A stretch of DNA of 64,000 nt from Tolumonas lignilytica (GTDB taxonomy: Bacteria; Pseudomonadota; Gammaproteobacteria; Enterobacterales; Aeromonadaceae): NCBI RefSeq assembly GCF_000527035.1, contig NZ_AZUK01000001.1:1996001-2060000 (forward strand), read 5' to 3'. Positions 29,202-36,248 of the stretch are shown piece after piece. The notes below the pieces were generated by a model. That model was not told the DNA's origin, searched no databases, and saw only the letters and a list, made by a program, of their open reading frames with translations. The stretch's first letter is position 1. Each line of letters starts with the position of its first letter. The translations under genes were made by a program, and so were the position numbers.

Positions 29202-29711
29202 ATGCCGTTATTAGATAGTTTTACTGTAGATCATACCCGTATGCAGGCTCCGGCAGTGCGTGTGGCAAAACAGATGCGCACACCACATGGTGATCCGATT
29301 ACGGTGTTTGATCTGCGCTTCTGTGTGCCGAATAAGGAGATCCTGCCTGAGCGGGGGATTCATACGTTGGAACATTTGTTTGCGGGTTTCATGCGCGATC
29401 ATCTGAATGGCAGTGATGTGGAAATTATTGATATTTCCCCTATGGGCTGCCGGACTGGTTTTTATATGAGTTTGATTGGTACGCCAGATGAAGCGCGTGT
29501 AGCTGCGGCCTGGCAGGCGGCGATGGCGGATGTGCTGAACGTGGTGGATCAAACCAAGATCCCTGAGTTGAATGTATATCAATGCGGGACCTATCAGATG
29601 CATTCACTCGAAGAGGCTCATGAGATTGCCAAGGCTATTCTGGCGCATGGGATCGGTATTAACAAAAATACGGAACTGGCGTTGCCTTCCGATAAACTGG
29701 CTAGTCTGTAA
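29202..29711 (+). CDS. luxS: S-ribosylhomocysteine lyase
   Basis: A 169-aa LuxS. The metal site HTLEH has His54, Glu57 and His58, the catalytic Cys83 is in [10 protein letters not shown], and Cys128 is in [10 protein letters not shown]. It splits S-ribosylhomocysteine to homocysteine and DPD, the precursor of autoinducer AI-2. It feeds the same homocysteine pool used by MetE. AGGAGG precedes the ATG. It is close to rraB downstream. Confidence 0.97.
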   Translation: MPLLDSFTVDHTRMQAPAVRVAKQMRTPHGDPITVFDLRFCVPNKEILPERGIHTLEHLFAGFMRDHLNGSDVEIIDISPMGCRTGFYMSLIGTPDEARVAAAWQAAMADVLNVVDQTKIPELNVYQCGTYQMHSLEEAHEIAKAILAHGIGINKNTELALPSDKLASL

Positions 29712-29785
29712 TAATGAAACATGAAAAATCTGAGCCGACGAAGCAGGAAGTCTCTCGGCATAATGGTTCGGGGCAAGGAGCTGAT

Positions 29786-30133
29786 ATGAGTCAAGAATTA
29801 ATGGAATGGCAGGAAGAAACGGCGGAAATTATTGCTGAATTGATGGAAGACGGCAGTAATCCAGATGCAGAATATCCGATAGAACATCACTTTGCAGCTA
29901 TTGACTTCGACAGTCTGGAAAAACTGGCCGTGGATTTGTTTAAGGCCGGTTTTGAGGTCGAGGACGCAGAAGAAGTGGAACTGGATGACGGTGCGATAGT
30001 GTTTTGCTTTGACGCTACCAAAGAGGGTTCGTTGGATGTTGAGCGGATCACGGCGGAAATCGCTACCCTGTTGCCACTGTGTAAGAAATACCGCGTCGAT
30101 TATGACGGTTGGGGCACCTATTTCGCGGAATAA
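29786..30133 (+). CDS. rraB: Ribonuclease E inhibitor RraB
   Basis: A 115-aa acidic protein of the RraB family: EETAEIIAELMEDGSNPDA near the start, IEHHFAAIDFDSLEKLAVD in the middle and VDYDGWGTYF at the end. It binds RNase E and changes degradosome composition. The start at 29786 has AAGGAG five bases upstream; a longer frame starting at 29714 would add 24 unconserved residues. The usual C-terminal acidic tail of the E. coli protein is missing. Confidence 0.9.
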   Translation: MSQELMEWQEETAEIIAELMEDGSNPDAEYPIEHHFAAIDFDSLEKLAVDLFKAGFEVEDAEEVELDDGAIVFCFDATKEGSLDVERITAEIATLLPLCKKYRVDYDGWGTYFAE

Positions 30134-30159
30134 TGGACCATTCTTCCGTCAGCATTAGC

Positions 30160-30187
30160 AAAGCGGCCATTCACGGCCGCTTTTTTA
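30160..30187. terminator. Bidirectional intrinsic terminator between rraB and pirin gene
   Basis: AAGCGGCC (30161-30168) and GGCCGCTT (30175-30182) form a perfect 8-bp stem with a six-base loop, followed by TTTTATT on the plus strand. It sits between convergent genes. Confidence 0.88.
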
Positions 30188-30190
30188 TTG

Positions 30191-31033
30191 TCAGAATTGA
30201 CCGGTCTGGTAGTCGGCAATGGCTTGTTCAATTTCCTCGCGGCTGTTCATGACAAACGGCCCCCATTGCACAATCGGTTCGGCCAACGGCTGGCCGGTTA
30301 ATACGAGCAGTTGATCGCCGGCATTCCCTTGCAGCAGCACACCATCGGCCTGTGGGTTGTTTTCCAGAACCGCCATCCGACGGGCCGTGACGCGCTGTCC
30401 GCCGACCTCGGGTTCCCCTGCTACCACATAAACCAGCGCATTGTGACTGGCGGTAATGGGAACAAAGATCGGCTGGGCATTGGCCAACTGAATGTCCAGA
30501 TACAAGGGGGCAGTATCTGGCCGTTGCAGCGGTCCGACGATGTCATGCCACTGACCGGCAATCACTTTGACCGAATGCCCTTCTTGACTACGGACGACCG
30601 GGATCTGATTACTTGCTACTTCCTGATAGGTTGGTTTGGCCAGTTTGTTTTTGGCTGGCAAGTTGATCCAGAGCTGAAAACCGTGCATCAGACCTTCCAC
30701 TTGTTCGGGGGTTTCTGAGTGCAGGATCCCTTTGCCCGCCGTCATCCACTGGACATCACCCGGACCGACGACACCTTCATGGCCAGCATTGTCTTTGTGA
30801 CGCATTTGCCCGGCCAGCATATAGGTGACCGTTTCAAAGCCACGATGCGGATGTTCCGGAAAACCTGCGATGTAATCATTCGGATCGTCGGAGCGAAATT
30901 CATCGAGCATCAGGAACGGATCCAGCCGACGTTGCCATTGGTGGGTCAGCACCCGCACCAGATTAACCCCGGCACCATCCCGGGTTGGCTGACCTTGTAC
31001 GAGATGTTCGGTTTTACGGCTGAGTTGCGACAT
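30191..31033 (-). CDS. Pirin family protein
   Basis: A 280-aa bicupin. The N-terminal cupin holds the pirin metal site: His61 and His63 in FPEHPHRGFETVTY and His105 and Glu107 in GKGILHSETPE. The C-terminal cupin covers about residues 160-270. Family members bind iron; some act as quercetinases or redox-sensitive regulators, but no role is known here. AGGTGA precedes the ATG. It appears monocistronic. Confidence 0.9.
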   Translation of the reverse strand: MSQLSRKTEHLVQGQPTRDGAGVNLVRVLTHQWQRRLDPFLMLDEFRSDDPNDYIAGFPEHPHRGFETVTYMLAGQMRHKDNAGHEGVVGPGDVQWMTAGKGILHSETPEQVEGLMHGFQLWINLPAKNKLAKPTYQEVASNQIPVVRSQEGHSVKVIAGQWHDIVGPLQRPDTAPLYLDIQLANAQPIFVPITASHNALVYVVAGEPEVGGQRVTARRMAVLENNPQADGVLLQGNAGDQLLVLTGQPLAEPIVQWGPFVMNSREEIEQAIADYQTGQF

Positions 31034-31088
31034 ATTATCACCTGCGGCATTTTTAAATTGACGATGACAGTATGACTGCAGATTTATC

Positions 31089-31113
31089 GAAAAATAAGTG
31101 GATTATTTCCACT
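31089..31113 (-). terminator. Candidate terminator of the zinc operon
   Basis: On the minus strand AGTGGA (31113-31108), loop AATAA and TCCACT (31102-31097) are followed by TATTTTT. It lies about 35 bases after the stop of the NicO-type permease. The six-base stem is short. Confidence 0.5.
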
Positions 31114-31146
31114 AAATCGTTCGATTTTATGCAATTAAAGTCTGTC

Positions 31147-32169
31147 TCAATAATGCCGGAAAAACGGTGAAATCTGTGTGCTGAAGGCGTGAGCCATGCC
31201 ATAACCCAGCAGGATCAAGAATATTCCTCCCAACAGCGCGATGATTTCCAGACTGTAATACACCCATGGCCCGGATTTTTTATGACTAATGAGACGGATC
31301 GCCAGATGACGCATGCTGTGGCTGAACCAGGCGAGTAAACACACGGTTCCAGCAGTGCCGAGCGCCATCAATAAGACGGCGGCAATTCCCAGTGAGAACA
31401 GACCGATGGATTTGGCCAACACCATGATCAGGAGGGCACCAGTGCAGGGACGGATCCCCATGGTGAACATGACTCCCAGTTGGCTGTGCCAGTCTTGCGC
31501 CTTGTTTAATTGCGTGAGATCCGGGGTGTGGGCATGGCCACAGCCGCAGGCGGCTTGCGAGGAAACGGGTTGGCGCTGGAGCCCGGTCACGGTTTTATGG
31601 CTGGCCGGTTGTACGCGATGAATGGTGAATCGGGGTTTTGCCGGTTGTCTGAGTTGGTATAACCGATAAGTAGCGCGCAGACTGAGATAACCACCCAGCA
31701 GGGCAATCAGCCAGAAACTGAATTGATCCAACTGCAGACCGAATTGCTGGGCGCGGATCTGTGTCCAGCCGAGTAAAGTGGTGATAACCGTCATCAGCAA
31801 GATGGCGACCAGCGCCTGCATCAGGGCGGCCCCCAGCGACAGACTCATTGCTCGTTTTAGCTGGCTGTCATGTGTGGCCAGATAGGTGCTGAGTACGGCT
31901 TTACCATGGCCGGGCCCGACCGCATGAAATACACCGTAGAGAAAGCAGAGCCCCAGCAGTAATGCTTTGGTTTTGATATCAGGGCTCAGCGCAGCCCGTA
32001 ACAGAATGGCCATTTGCTTATGCAGCTGATTTTGCCATTGCATGACCTGCCAGCTGAGCCACTGCCAGTGCAACATGGCGGTGAGCAGGATGCCACCTAA
32101 GGCAAGAAATGCTGTCAGCAGAAGAATGAAATGAACACGATCTTGTTGCGGTGTGGTTATGGATGACAT
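31147..32169 (-). CDS. NicO-type (nickel/cobalt efflux or uptake family) metal permease
   Basis: A 340-aa polytopic protein of the NicO/RcnA superfamily, with the two family motifs GVFHAVGPGHGKAVLSTY (first third) and MGIRPCTGALLIMVLA (second half). A cysteine/histidine-rich loop (CGCGHAHTPD) lies between them and could bind metal. About seven hydrophobic segments are present. The start overlaps the DUF1007 gene by 13 bases. The family is best known for Ni/Co, but its place at the end of an operon headed by a Zur box suggests a role in zinc handling here; the substrate is an inference. Confidence 0.82.
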   Translation of the reverse strand: MSSITTPQQDRVHFILLLTAFLALGGILLTAMLHWQWLSWQVMQWQNQLHKQMAILLRAALSPDIKTKALLLGLCFLYGVFHAVGPGHGKAVLSTYLATHDSQLKRAMSLSLGAALMQALVAILLMTVITTLLGWTQIRAQQFGLQLDQFSFWLIALLGGYLSLRATYRLYQLRQPAKPRFTIHRVQPASHKTVTGLQRQPVSSQAACGCGHAHTPDLTQLNKAQDWHSQLGVMFTMGIRPCTGALLIMVLAKSIGLFSLGIAAVLLMALGTAGTVCLLAWFSHSMRHLAIRLISHKKSGPWVYYSLEIIALLGGIFLILLGYGMAHAFSTQISPFFRHY

Positions 32170-32786
32170 GTCACGATGACCTTTTCAGCAAAGAGTGTTC
32201 CCAGTCCTTTATCGCTTTGCTGTGTTACATCCAGCGAAGCGGCATAAGCACTTAGATCGTCTGGGGGTTTCGGGGTTTCAAGCCGTGCACTGCACAGTTT
32301 GCTGGCATTATCCGAGAAGCTGATGGCGCTGAGTCTGTGGTGCAGCATCTCCACATAATAGGTTGAATCATAAATGGAGAGGCTGAAGGTATTGCCTTTG
32401 ACCACGACGGGTTCTTTCAGCGGCAGCACAAAATGCAGCACCAGATGATATTGCTGTTTTTCAGTGCGGTAAGCCGTCGGCGGGGAGAAGGTGAGATCTT
32501 TTCCATTCATTTTTAAATGGGTTAACCAGTTCTCGGAAGCCATGAATTCAACGCTTTGTTTGGCAAAATCCTGATATTGCTGTGCCAGCGGCTCTTTCTT
32601 CTGCTTCATGTCTTCGATGATGTTGGCGGAATAAAAATCGTCGAAGTGCCAGATCAGATCGAGTGCCGTTAATTGCTGTTTATCATCAATCAAAAAGCGG
32701 GTTTGCAGATCCATCCAAGCATGCGGATGAGCCATCGCCAGCGGTGCGGCGAGGCTCAACAGAAGAAATAGGCAGAATCTTTTCAT
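32157..32786 (-). CDS. DUF1007 periplasmic protein
   Basis: A 209-aa exported protein with a signal peptide ending in LAMAHPHAW (cleavage about residue 19), followed at once by HPHAWMD, a His-rich mature N-terminus typical of DUF1007. The family often sits next to NicO-type permeases, as here, and is thought to bind metal. The ATG at 32786 and one codon before it (32789) are both possible; they follow the znuA stop directly. The 3' end overlaps the permease gene. Confidence 0.82.
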   Translation of the reverse strand: MKRFCLFLLLSLAAPLAMAHPHAWMDLQTRFLIDDKQQLTALDLIWHFDDFYSANIIEDMKQKKEPLAQQYQDFAKQSVEFMASENWLTHLKMNGKDLTFSPPTAYRTEKQQYHLVLHFVLPLKEPVVVKGNTFSLSIYDSTYYVEMLHHRLSAISFSDNASKLCSARLETPKPPDDLSAYAASLDVTQQSDKGLGTLFAEKVIVTCHP

Positions 32787-32789
32787 CAT

Positions 32790-33698
32790 TTACTGCTTCA
32801 GCGCGGCCAGAATTTGTGCGGTATTGTAGCGCATCATGTCCAGATAGGTCGAAGCCGGACCATCCTTGGCGGACAAGGCGTCGGAGTACAATTCCTTACC
32901 GGGGATCACACCGGTTTCTTTGCTGATTTGCAACATCAGCCGCGGGTCAGAAATATTTTCGACAAACAGGGCTTTGATCTTTTCCTTACGGATTTGCTGG
33001 ATAATTTTTGCCACATCACCGGCAGACGCTTCGGATTCGGTATTGACGCCCTGCGGGGCAATGGCGGTGAGCTGATAGTGACGTGACAGATAGCCAAAGG
33101 CATCATGGCTGGTGATCATCTTGCGCTGTTCGCTTGGGATCGCGGCAAATTCCTGTAACAGGGTATGGTCGAGCGCGTCCAGCTTCTGAATATAGTTCGC
33201 GGCATTGCGCTGATAATCGGCCTGATGGGCCGGGTCGGTCTGGCTTAAGCCATCTGCAATGTTATGTACATATTGGATCACATTGGGAATGCTGTGCCAG
33301 GCGTGAGGGTCTTGGGTGGGCTGCGCATGTTTTGCCGCATCTTCGGCATCAACGAAGGTCTGGGGTTGAATGCCCTGACTGGCGGTGATCACCTTGCCTT
33401 TGTAATGACTGGCGGACACCAATCGATCCATCCAGCCTTCAAAGCCCAGTCCATTGACGACAAATAACTGTGAGTGGGTCAGATGGATGGTGTCCTGCGG
33501 CGTTGGCTGATAAACGTGCGCATCACCATTCACTCCAACCAGTGTCGTCACGGTGACATGTTCTCCACCCACCTGTTTCACCAAATCGCCGAGGATTGAG
33601 AAACTGGCCAGCACCGGTATCTTATCAGCGGCAAACACGCTGCTACTGCTCAGACAGGATGCCAATACGGCAGAAACGAGGAGCGATGATAAACGCAT
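32790..33698 (-). CDS. znuA: Zinc (metal) ABC transporter substrate-binding protein
   Basis: A 302-aa periplasmic cluster A-I metal-binding protein; signal peptide ends SSSVFAADK (about residue 24). Likely ligands are His in GDAHVYQPTP, DPHAWHS and SHDAFGYL and the Asp in ELYSDALS. The His/Asp-rich loop of E. coli ZnuA is missing; only a short KHAQPTQDPHAWH segment is there, so on sequence alone manganese or iron are possible. The Zur box, znuB, znuC and zur support zinc. TAAGGAG precedes the start. Confidence 0.88.
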   Translation of the reverse strand: MRLSSLLVSAVLASCLSSSSVFAADKIPVLASFSILGDLVKQVGGEHVTVTTLVGVNGDAHVYQPTPQDTIHLTHSQLFVVNGLGFEGWMDRLVSASHYKGKVITASQGIQPQTFVDAEDAAKHAQPTQDPHAWHSIPNVIQYVHNIADGLSQTDPAHQADYQRNAANYIQKLDALDHTLLQEFAAIPSEQRKMITSHDAFGYLSRHYQLTAIAPQGVNTESEASAGDVAKIIQQIRKEKIKALFVENISDPRLMLQISKETGVIPGKELYSDALSAKDGPASTYLDMMRYNTAQILAALKQ

Positions 33699-33707
33699 GA
33701 AAACTCC

Positions 33708-34586
33708 TTAGGCTTGCAGATGTGAACGGTGAACATAACGCCAGAGCAAACCGCTTTGACGCCCAAAAATCACCGAGAGAAAATAGCCGATCCCCAATGT
33801 CAGGATGATGGCCGGACTGGTAGGCCACCCCAAATGGTAGGAAATCAGCAGACCAACCAGTGCACTGAACATGGCCAGTAGCACAGAAATCAGTAACAGG
33901 TGGCTGAGACGGTTGGTCCAGTAACGGGCCGTGATGGCGGGCAGGATCATGATGCCGACTGCCATCAGGGTGCCAATGGCGTGGAACCCGGCGATCAGAT
34001 TCAGCACCGCCAGCAAGAGAAACGCGATGTGGGCAATCGGCCCCATCCGGCTGACGCTGCCGAGAAAATCCGGATCCAGACACTCCATCACCAAAGGGCG
34101 ATAGAGCAGTGCCAGCAAGAGCAGCGTGAGTGAAGTGACACTTCCCAGCAGCCAGAGTGCGGCGTCGTTCAAGGCCAGGGCAGAACCGAACAGGACATGC
34201 AACAGATCGACACTGCTGCCATGCACGGAAATAATCATCACCCCCAGTGCCATCGAGATCAGATAGAACGCGGCCAGACTGCTGTCTTCGCCACTTTCGG
34301 TCAGGCGCGCCACAAATCCGGACAGGATCACCACCAGTCCACCGGCCAGCAACCCACCAATGGTCATCGCTTCCACCGACAACCCAGCCACCAGATATCC
34401 CAGTGCGGCACCGGGTAAGATGGCATGTGCCATCGCATCACCGGTCAGGCTCATCCGGCGCAACATCAAAAAGACACCCACCAGTGGCGCACTGAGTGAT
34501 AACGCAATACAACCGGCCAGAGCCCGTAGCATAAAATCAAATTCGGCAAAGGGTTGGATCAACCACTGCCATAACAAGGTGAGCAT
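33708..34586 (-). CDS. znuB: Zinc ABC transporter permease
   Basis: A 292-aa ABC-3 family permease with about eight hydrophobic segments; the family stretch LRRMSLTGDAMAHAILPGAA is clear near residue 45. It moves metal across the inner membrane with ZnuC. The start at 34586 (MLTLLWQWLIQPF) overlaps the znuC stop by one base (TGATG). The longer in-frame extension to 34616 lies inside znuC. Followed by znuA after nine bases. Confidence 0.91.
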   Translation of the reverse strand: MLTLLWQWLIQPFAEFDFMLRALAGCIALSLSAPLVGVFLMLRRMSLTGDAMAHAILPGAALGYLVAGLSVEAMTIGGLLAGGLVVILSGFVARLTESGEDSSLAAFYLISMALGVMIISVHGSSVDLLHVLFGSALALNDAALWLLGSVTSLTLLLLALLYRPLVMECLDPDFLGSVSRMGPIAHIAFLLLAVLNLIAGFHAIGTLMAVGIMILPAITARYWTNRLSHLLLISVLLAMFSALVGLLISYHLGWPTSPAIILTLGIGYFLSVIFGRQSGLLWRYVHRSHLQA

Positions 34587-35329
34587 CAGGCAACTTCCTT
34601 TTCTGAGAGATGACACACCGGAGCATCTTCATCAAACGAGTCGATTTGATGACGGGCCTGTTGCCAGTTTTCTGCGGTGATCACCTCGGCGGTCGGGCCG
34701 TAAGCGATCATCTGGCGGGCCAGTAACAGGCTCTGCGGAAAGTGATGACGGACCTGTTCGTTGTCATGCAGCACCGCCAGAATGGTACGGCCTTGTGCAT
34801 GCCAGTGATGCAACAACTGCAGCAGATCCTGACAGGTTCGGCTATCAATGGCGTTGAAGGGTTCATCCAGCAGGATCAGCTGTGCATCCTGCAGATAAAG
34901 CCGGGCAAACAGGGTGCGTTGCAGTTGTCCACCAGACAGTGAGGCGATCGGGCGGTTGGCAAAACCCTGCATGCCCACGGCGGCCAGTGCATGTTCAATC
35001 TGATGGCGGTGTGCCTTGGTCAAACGGCCAAAGCTACCCAGTTCACGCCATAGGCCCATGCCGACCAGTTCCGTGACGCTGATGGGAAACTGTCGGTCAA
35101 TGCGCGATTGTTGCGGCAGATAGGCGATCTGCTCGCGGGTGATACCTTGTAGCTGTAAAGTGCCCTGCAGGGGTTTTAGCTTGCCCATGATACCTTTCAG
35201 CAGCGTCGATTTACCGGCGCCATTAGGGCCAACAATGGCCAATAGCTGACCGGCTGGGATATCCAGATTCAGATGATGAATGGCCGGGTGCCGATCATAC
35301 CCCAGCGTCAGATTTTCAAACCGTAGCAT
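34586..35329 (-). CDS. znuC: Zinc ABC transporter ATP-binding protein
   Basis: A 247-aa ATPase with Walker A GPNGAGKS (34-41), signature LSGGQLQRTLFARLYL and Walker B LILLDEPFNAID. The start at 35329 (MLRFENLTLGYDR) gives the normal family length; the frame stays open to 35476 but that part has no ABC similarity and overlaps a separate small gene. It follows that small gene by two bases. Confidence 0.92.
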   Translation of the reverse strand: MLRFENLTLGYDRHPAIHHLNLDIPAGQLLAIVGPNGAGKSTLLKGIMGKLKPLQGTLQLQGITREQIAYLPQQSRIDRQFPISVTELVGMGLWRELGSFGRLTKAHRHQIEHALAAVGMQGFANRPIASLSGGQLQRTLFARLYLQDAQLILLDEPFNAIDSRTCQDLLQLLHHWHAQGRTILAVLHDNEQVRHHFPQSLLLARQMIAYGPTAEVITAENWQQARHQIDSFDEDAPVCHLSEKEVA

Positions 35330-35331
35330 GA

Positions 35332-35463
35332 TTAACGCATACTCCAGAGTAAGAGCGCCCAGATCGGCAATAAGATGACAGCAGCAACTAACAGGCGTTG
35401 CCCGACGGACCAGAATAGACTGGCTGCTGGCCGTGGCGATGAAGCTTGATGGGAATGAGACAT
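35332..35463 (-). CDS. Small membrane protein ORF (43 aa) at the head of the zinc operon
   Basis: A 43-codon ORF starting MSHSHQASSP: a His/Ser-rich N-terminus, a basic middle (VGQRL) and one strong hydrophobic helix LLVAAVILLPIWALLLW, ending SMR. I do not recognise the family. Its stop is two bases before znuC, and the Zur box lies 34 bases upstream of its ATG, so it would be the first gene of the Zur-controlled transcript. No strong ribosome site is visible, which lowers confidence. The N-terminal HSH could bind metal. It may be a small accessory subunit of the transporter. Confidence 0.55.
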   Translation of the reverse strand: MSHSHQASSPRPAASLFWSVGQRLLVAAVILLPIWALLLWSMR

Positions 35464-35496
35464 TGCAGTGAACCATGAGGTTACAGATTGTTGCGG

Positions 35497-35513
35497 ATGT
35501 TATAACATAACAT
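35497..35513. promoter_or_regulatory. Zur box between zur and the zinc operon
   Basis: ATGTTATAACATAACAT contains TGTTAT-N3-ATAACA, close to the known Zur palindrome (TGTTATANTATAACA with one mismatch). It lies in the 148 bp between the small ORF/znuC and divergent zur. Zinc-bound Zur would repress the operon and perhaps itself. Confidence 0.85.
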
Positions 35514-35611
35514 TCGGGATGAAAAGTATTATCAATAAGACTTTTTGCTGCTGAATCGGCAGTGATTCGGTATCCTTAATAGGGATCAGGTTATTCAGGA
35601 GTATTGAACCC

Positions 35612-36061
35612 ATGCAGCATGCATCGCCTCGCTGTGAACATAATCAGGCCGGCTTGACCACCAATCGCCGGTTAGTGCTGGATGTATTGCTGCAGGCGGA
35701 TCGGGCCGTCAGTGCTTATGACGTGCTACAACTGTTGCGTGAGAAAGAGGTGCACTGGCAGCCGCCGACTGTGTATCGAGCACTGGCGTTTCTGGTCGAG
35801 GCGGGGATGGTGCACTATATCCAGTCGATCCAGAAATATATGGTTTGCCATCATCAACACTGCGGACATGTCACGCAATTGTTGATTTGCCATCGGTGCG
35901 GACAGGTGCAGGAAGTGCCGATCGCTGACTCACTGGTGGCGGAACTGGAACAACAGGCCGCCGCGTATCATTTCACGTTAATTCCGCAATTTCTCGAATT
36001 GCAGGGCATTTGTGCCACATGTCAGGGCGAGAACACGGATGTTCAGATAACAGAACGCTGA
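35612..36061 (+). CDS. zur: Fur-family zinc uptake regulator
   Basis: A 149-aa Fur-family repressor. The winged helix has VSAYDVLQLLREK and PPTVYRALAFLVEAGMVH (residues 33-68), matching E. coli Zur more than Fur. Structural zinc cysteines are Cys93 and Cys96 (LICHRCGQ) and Cys134 and Cys137 (ICATCQ); regulatory-site ligands probably include Cys79 and the CHHQHCGH cluster. It lacks the His-rich tail of E. coli Zur. AGGAG precedes the ATG. It is divergent from the zinc operon, with a Zur box between. Confidence 0.9.
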   Translation: MQHASPRCEHNQAGLTTNRRLVLDVLLQADRAVSAYDVLQLLREKEVHWQPPTVYRALAFLVEAGMVHYIQSIQKYMVCHHQHCGHVTQLLICHRCGQVQEVPIADSLVAELEQQAAAYHFTLIPQFLELQGICATCQGENTDVQITER

Positions 36062-36063
36062 CA

Positions 36064-36123
36064 CGCCATAAATACATCCCTGTAGGCTCGAACGGCGGCA
36101 TCCCTGCCGCCGACGGTCGCTTA
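36064..36123 (-). repeat. Dispersed hairpin repeat, copy 1
   Basis: Read on the minus strand, it starts TAAGCGACCGTCG, then a perfect hairpin GGCGGCA-GGGA-TGCCGCC (36111-36094), then CGAGC, CAGGGATG and GGCGTGTC. Copy 2 at 42431-42497 on the plus strand has the same order of elements. It begins just after the zur stop. It looks like a REP- or small MITE-type element; no transposase is near. Confidence 0.7.
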
Positions 36124-36248
36124 TATCTTATCTGACCAATCTTGAATCATATGTATATCTGAAAATCACAGATTAAGTATCGCAACATCCCGCAGTTGCA
36201 TCACTGCTGTTATGCTTTAGATATTGATCGTAAACGGATTGTCTGAAC

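Noticed and set aside
34586-35476. A 296-aa version of ZnuC
   Set aside because: The first 49 residues have no ABC similarity and cover a better small ORF; the family start is at 35329.
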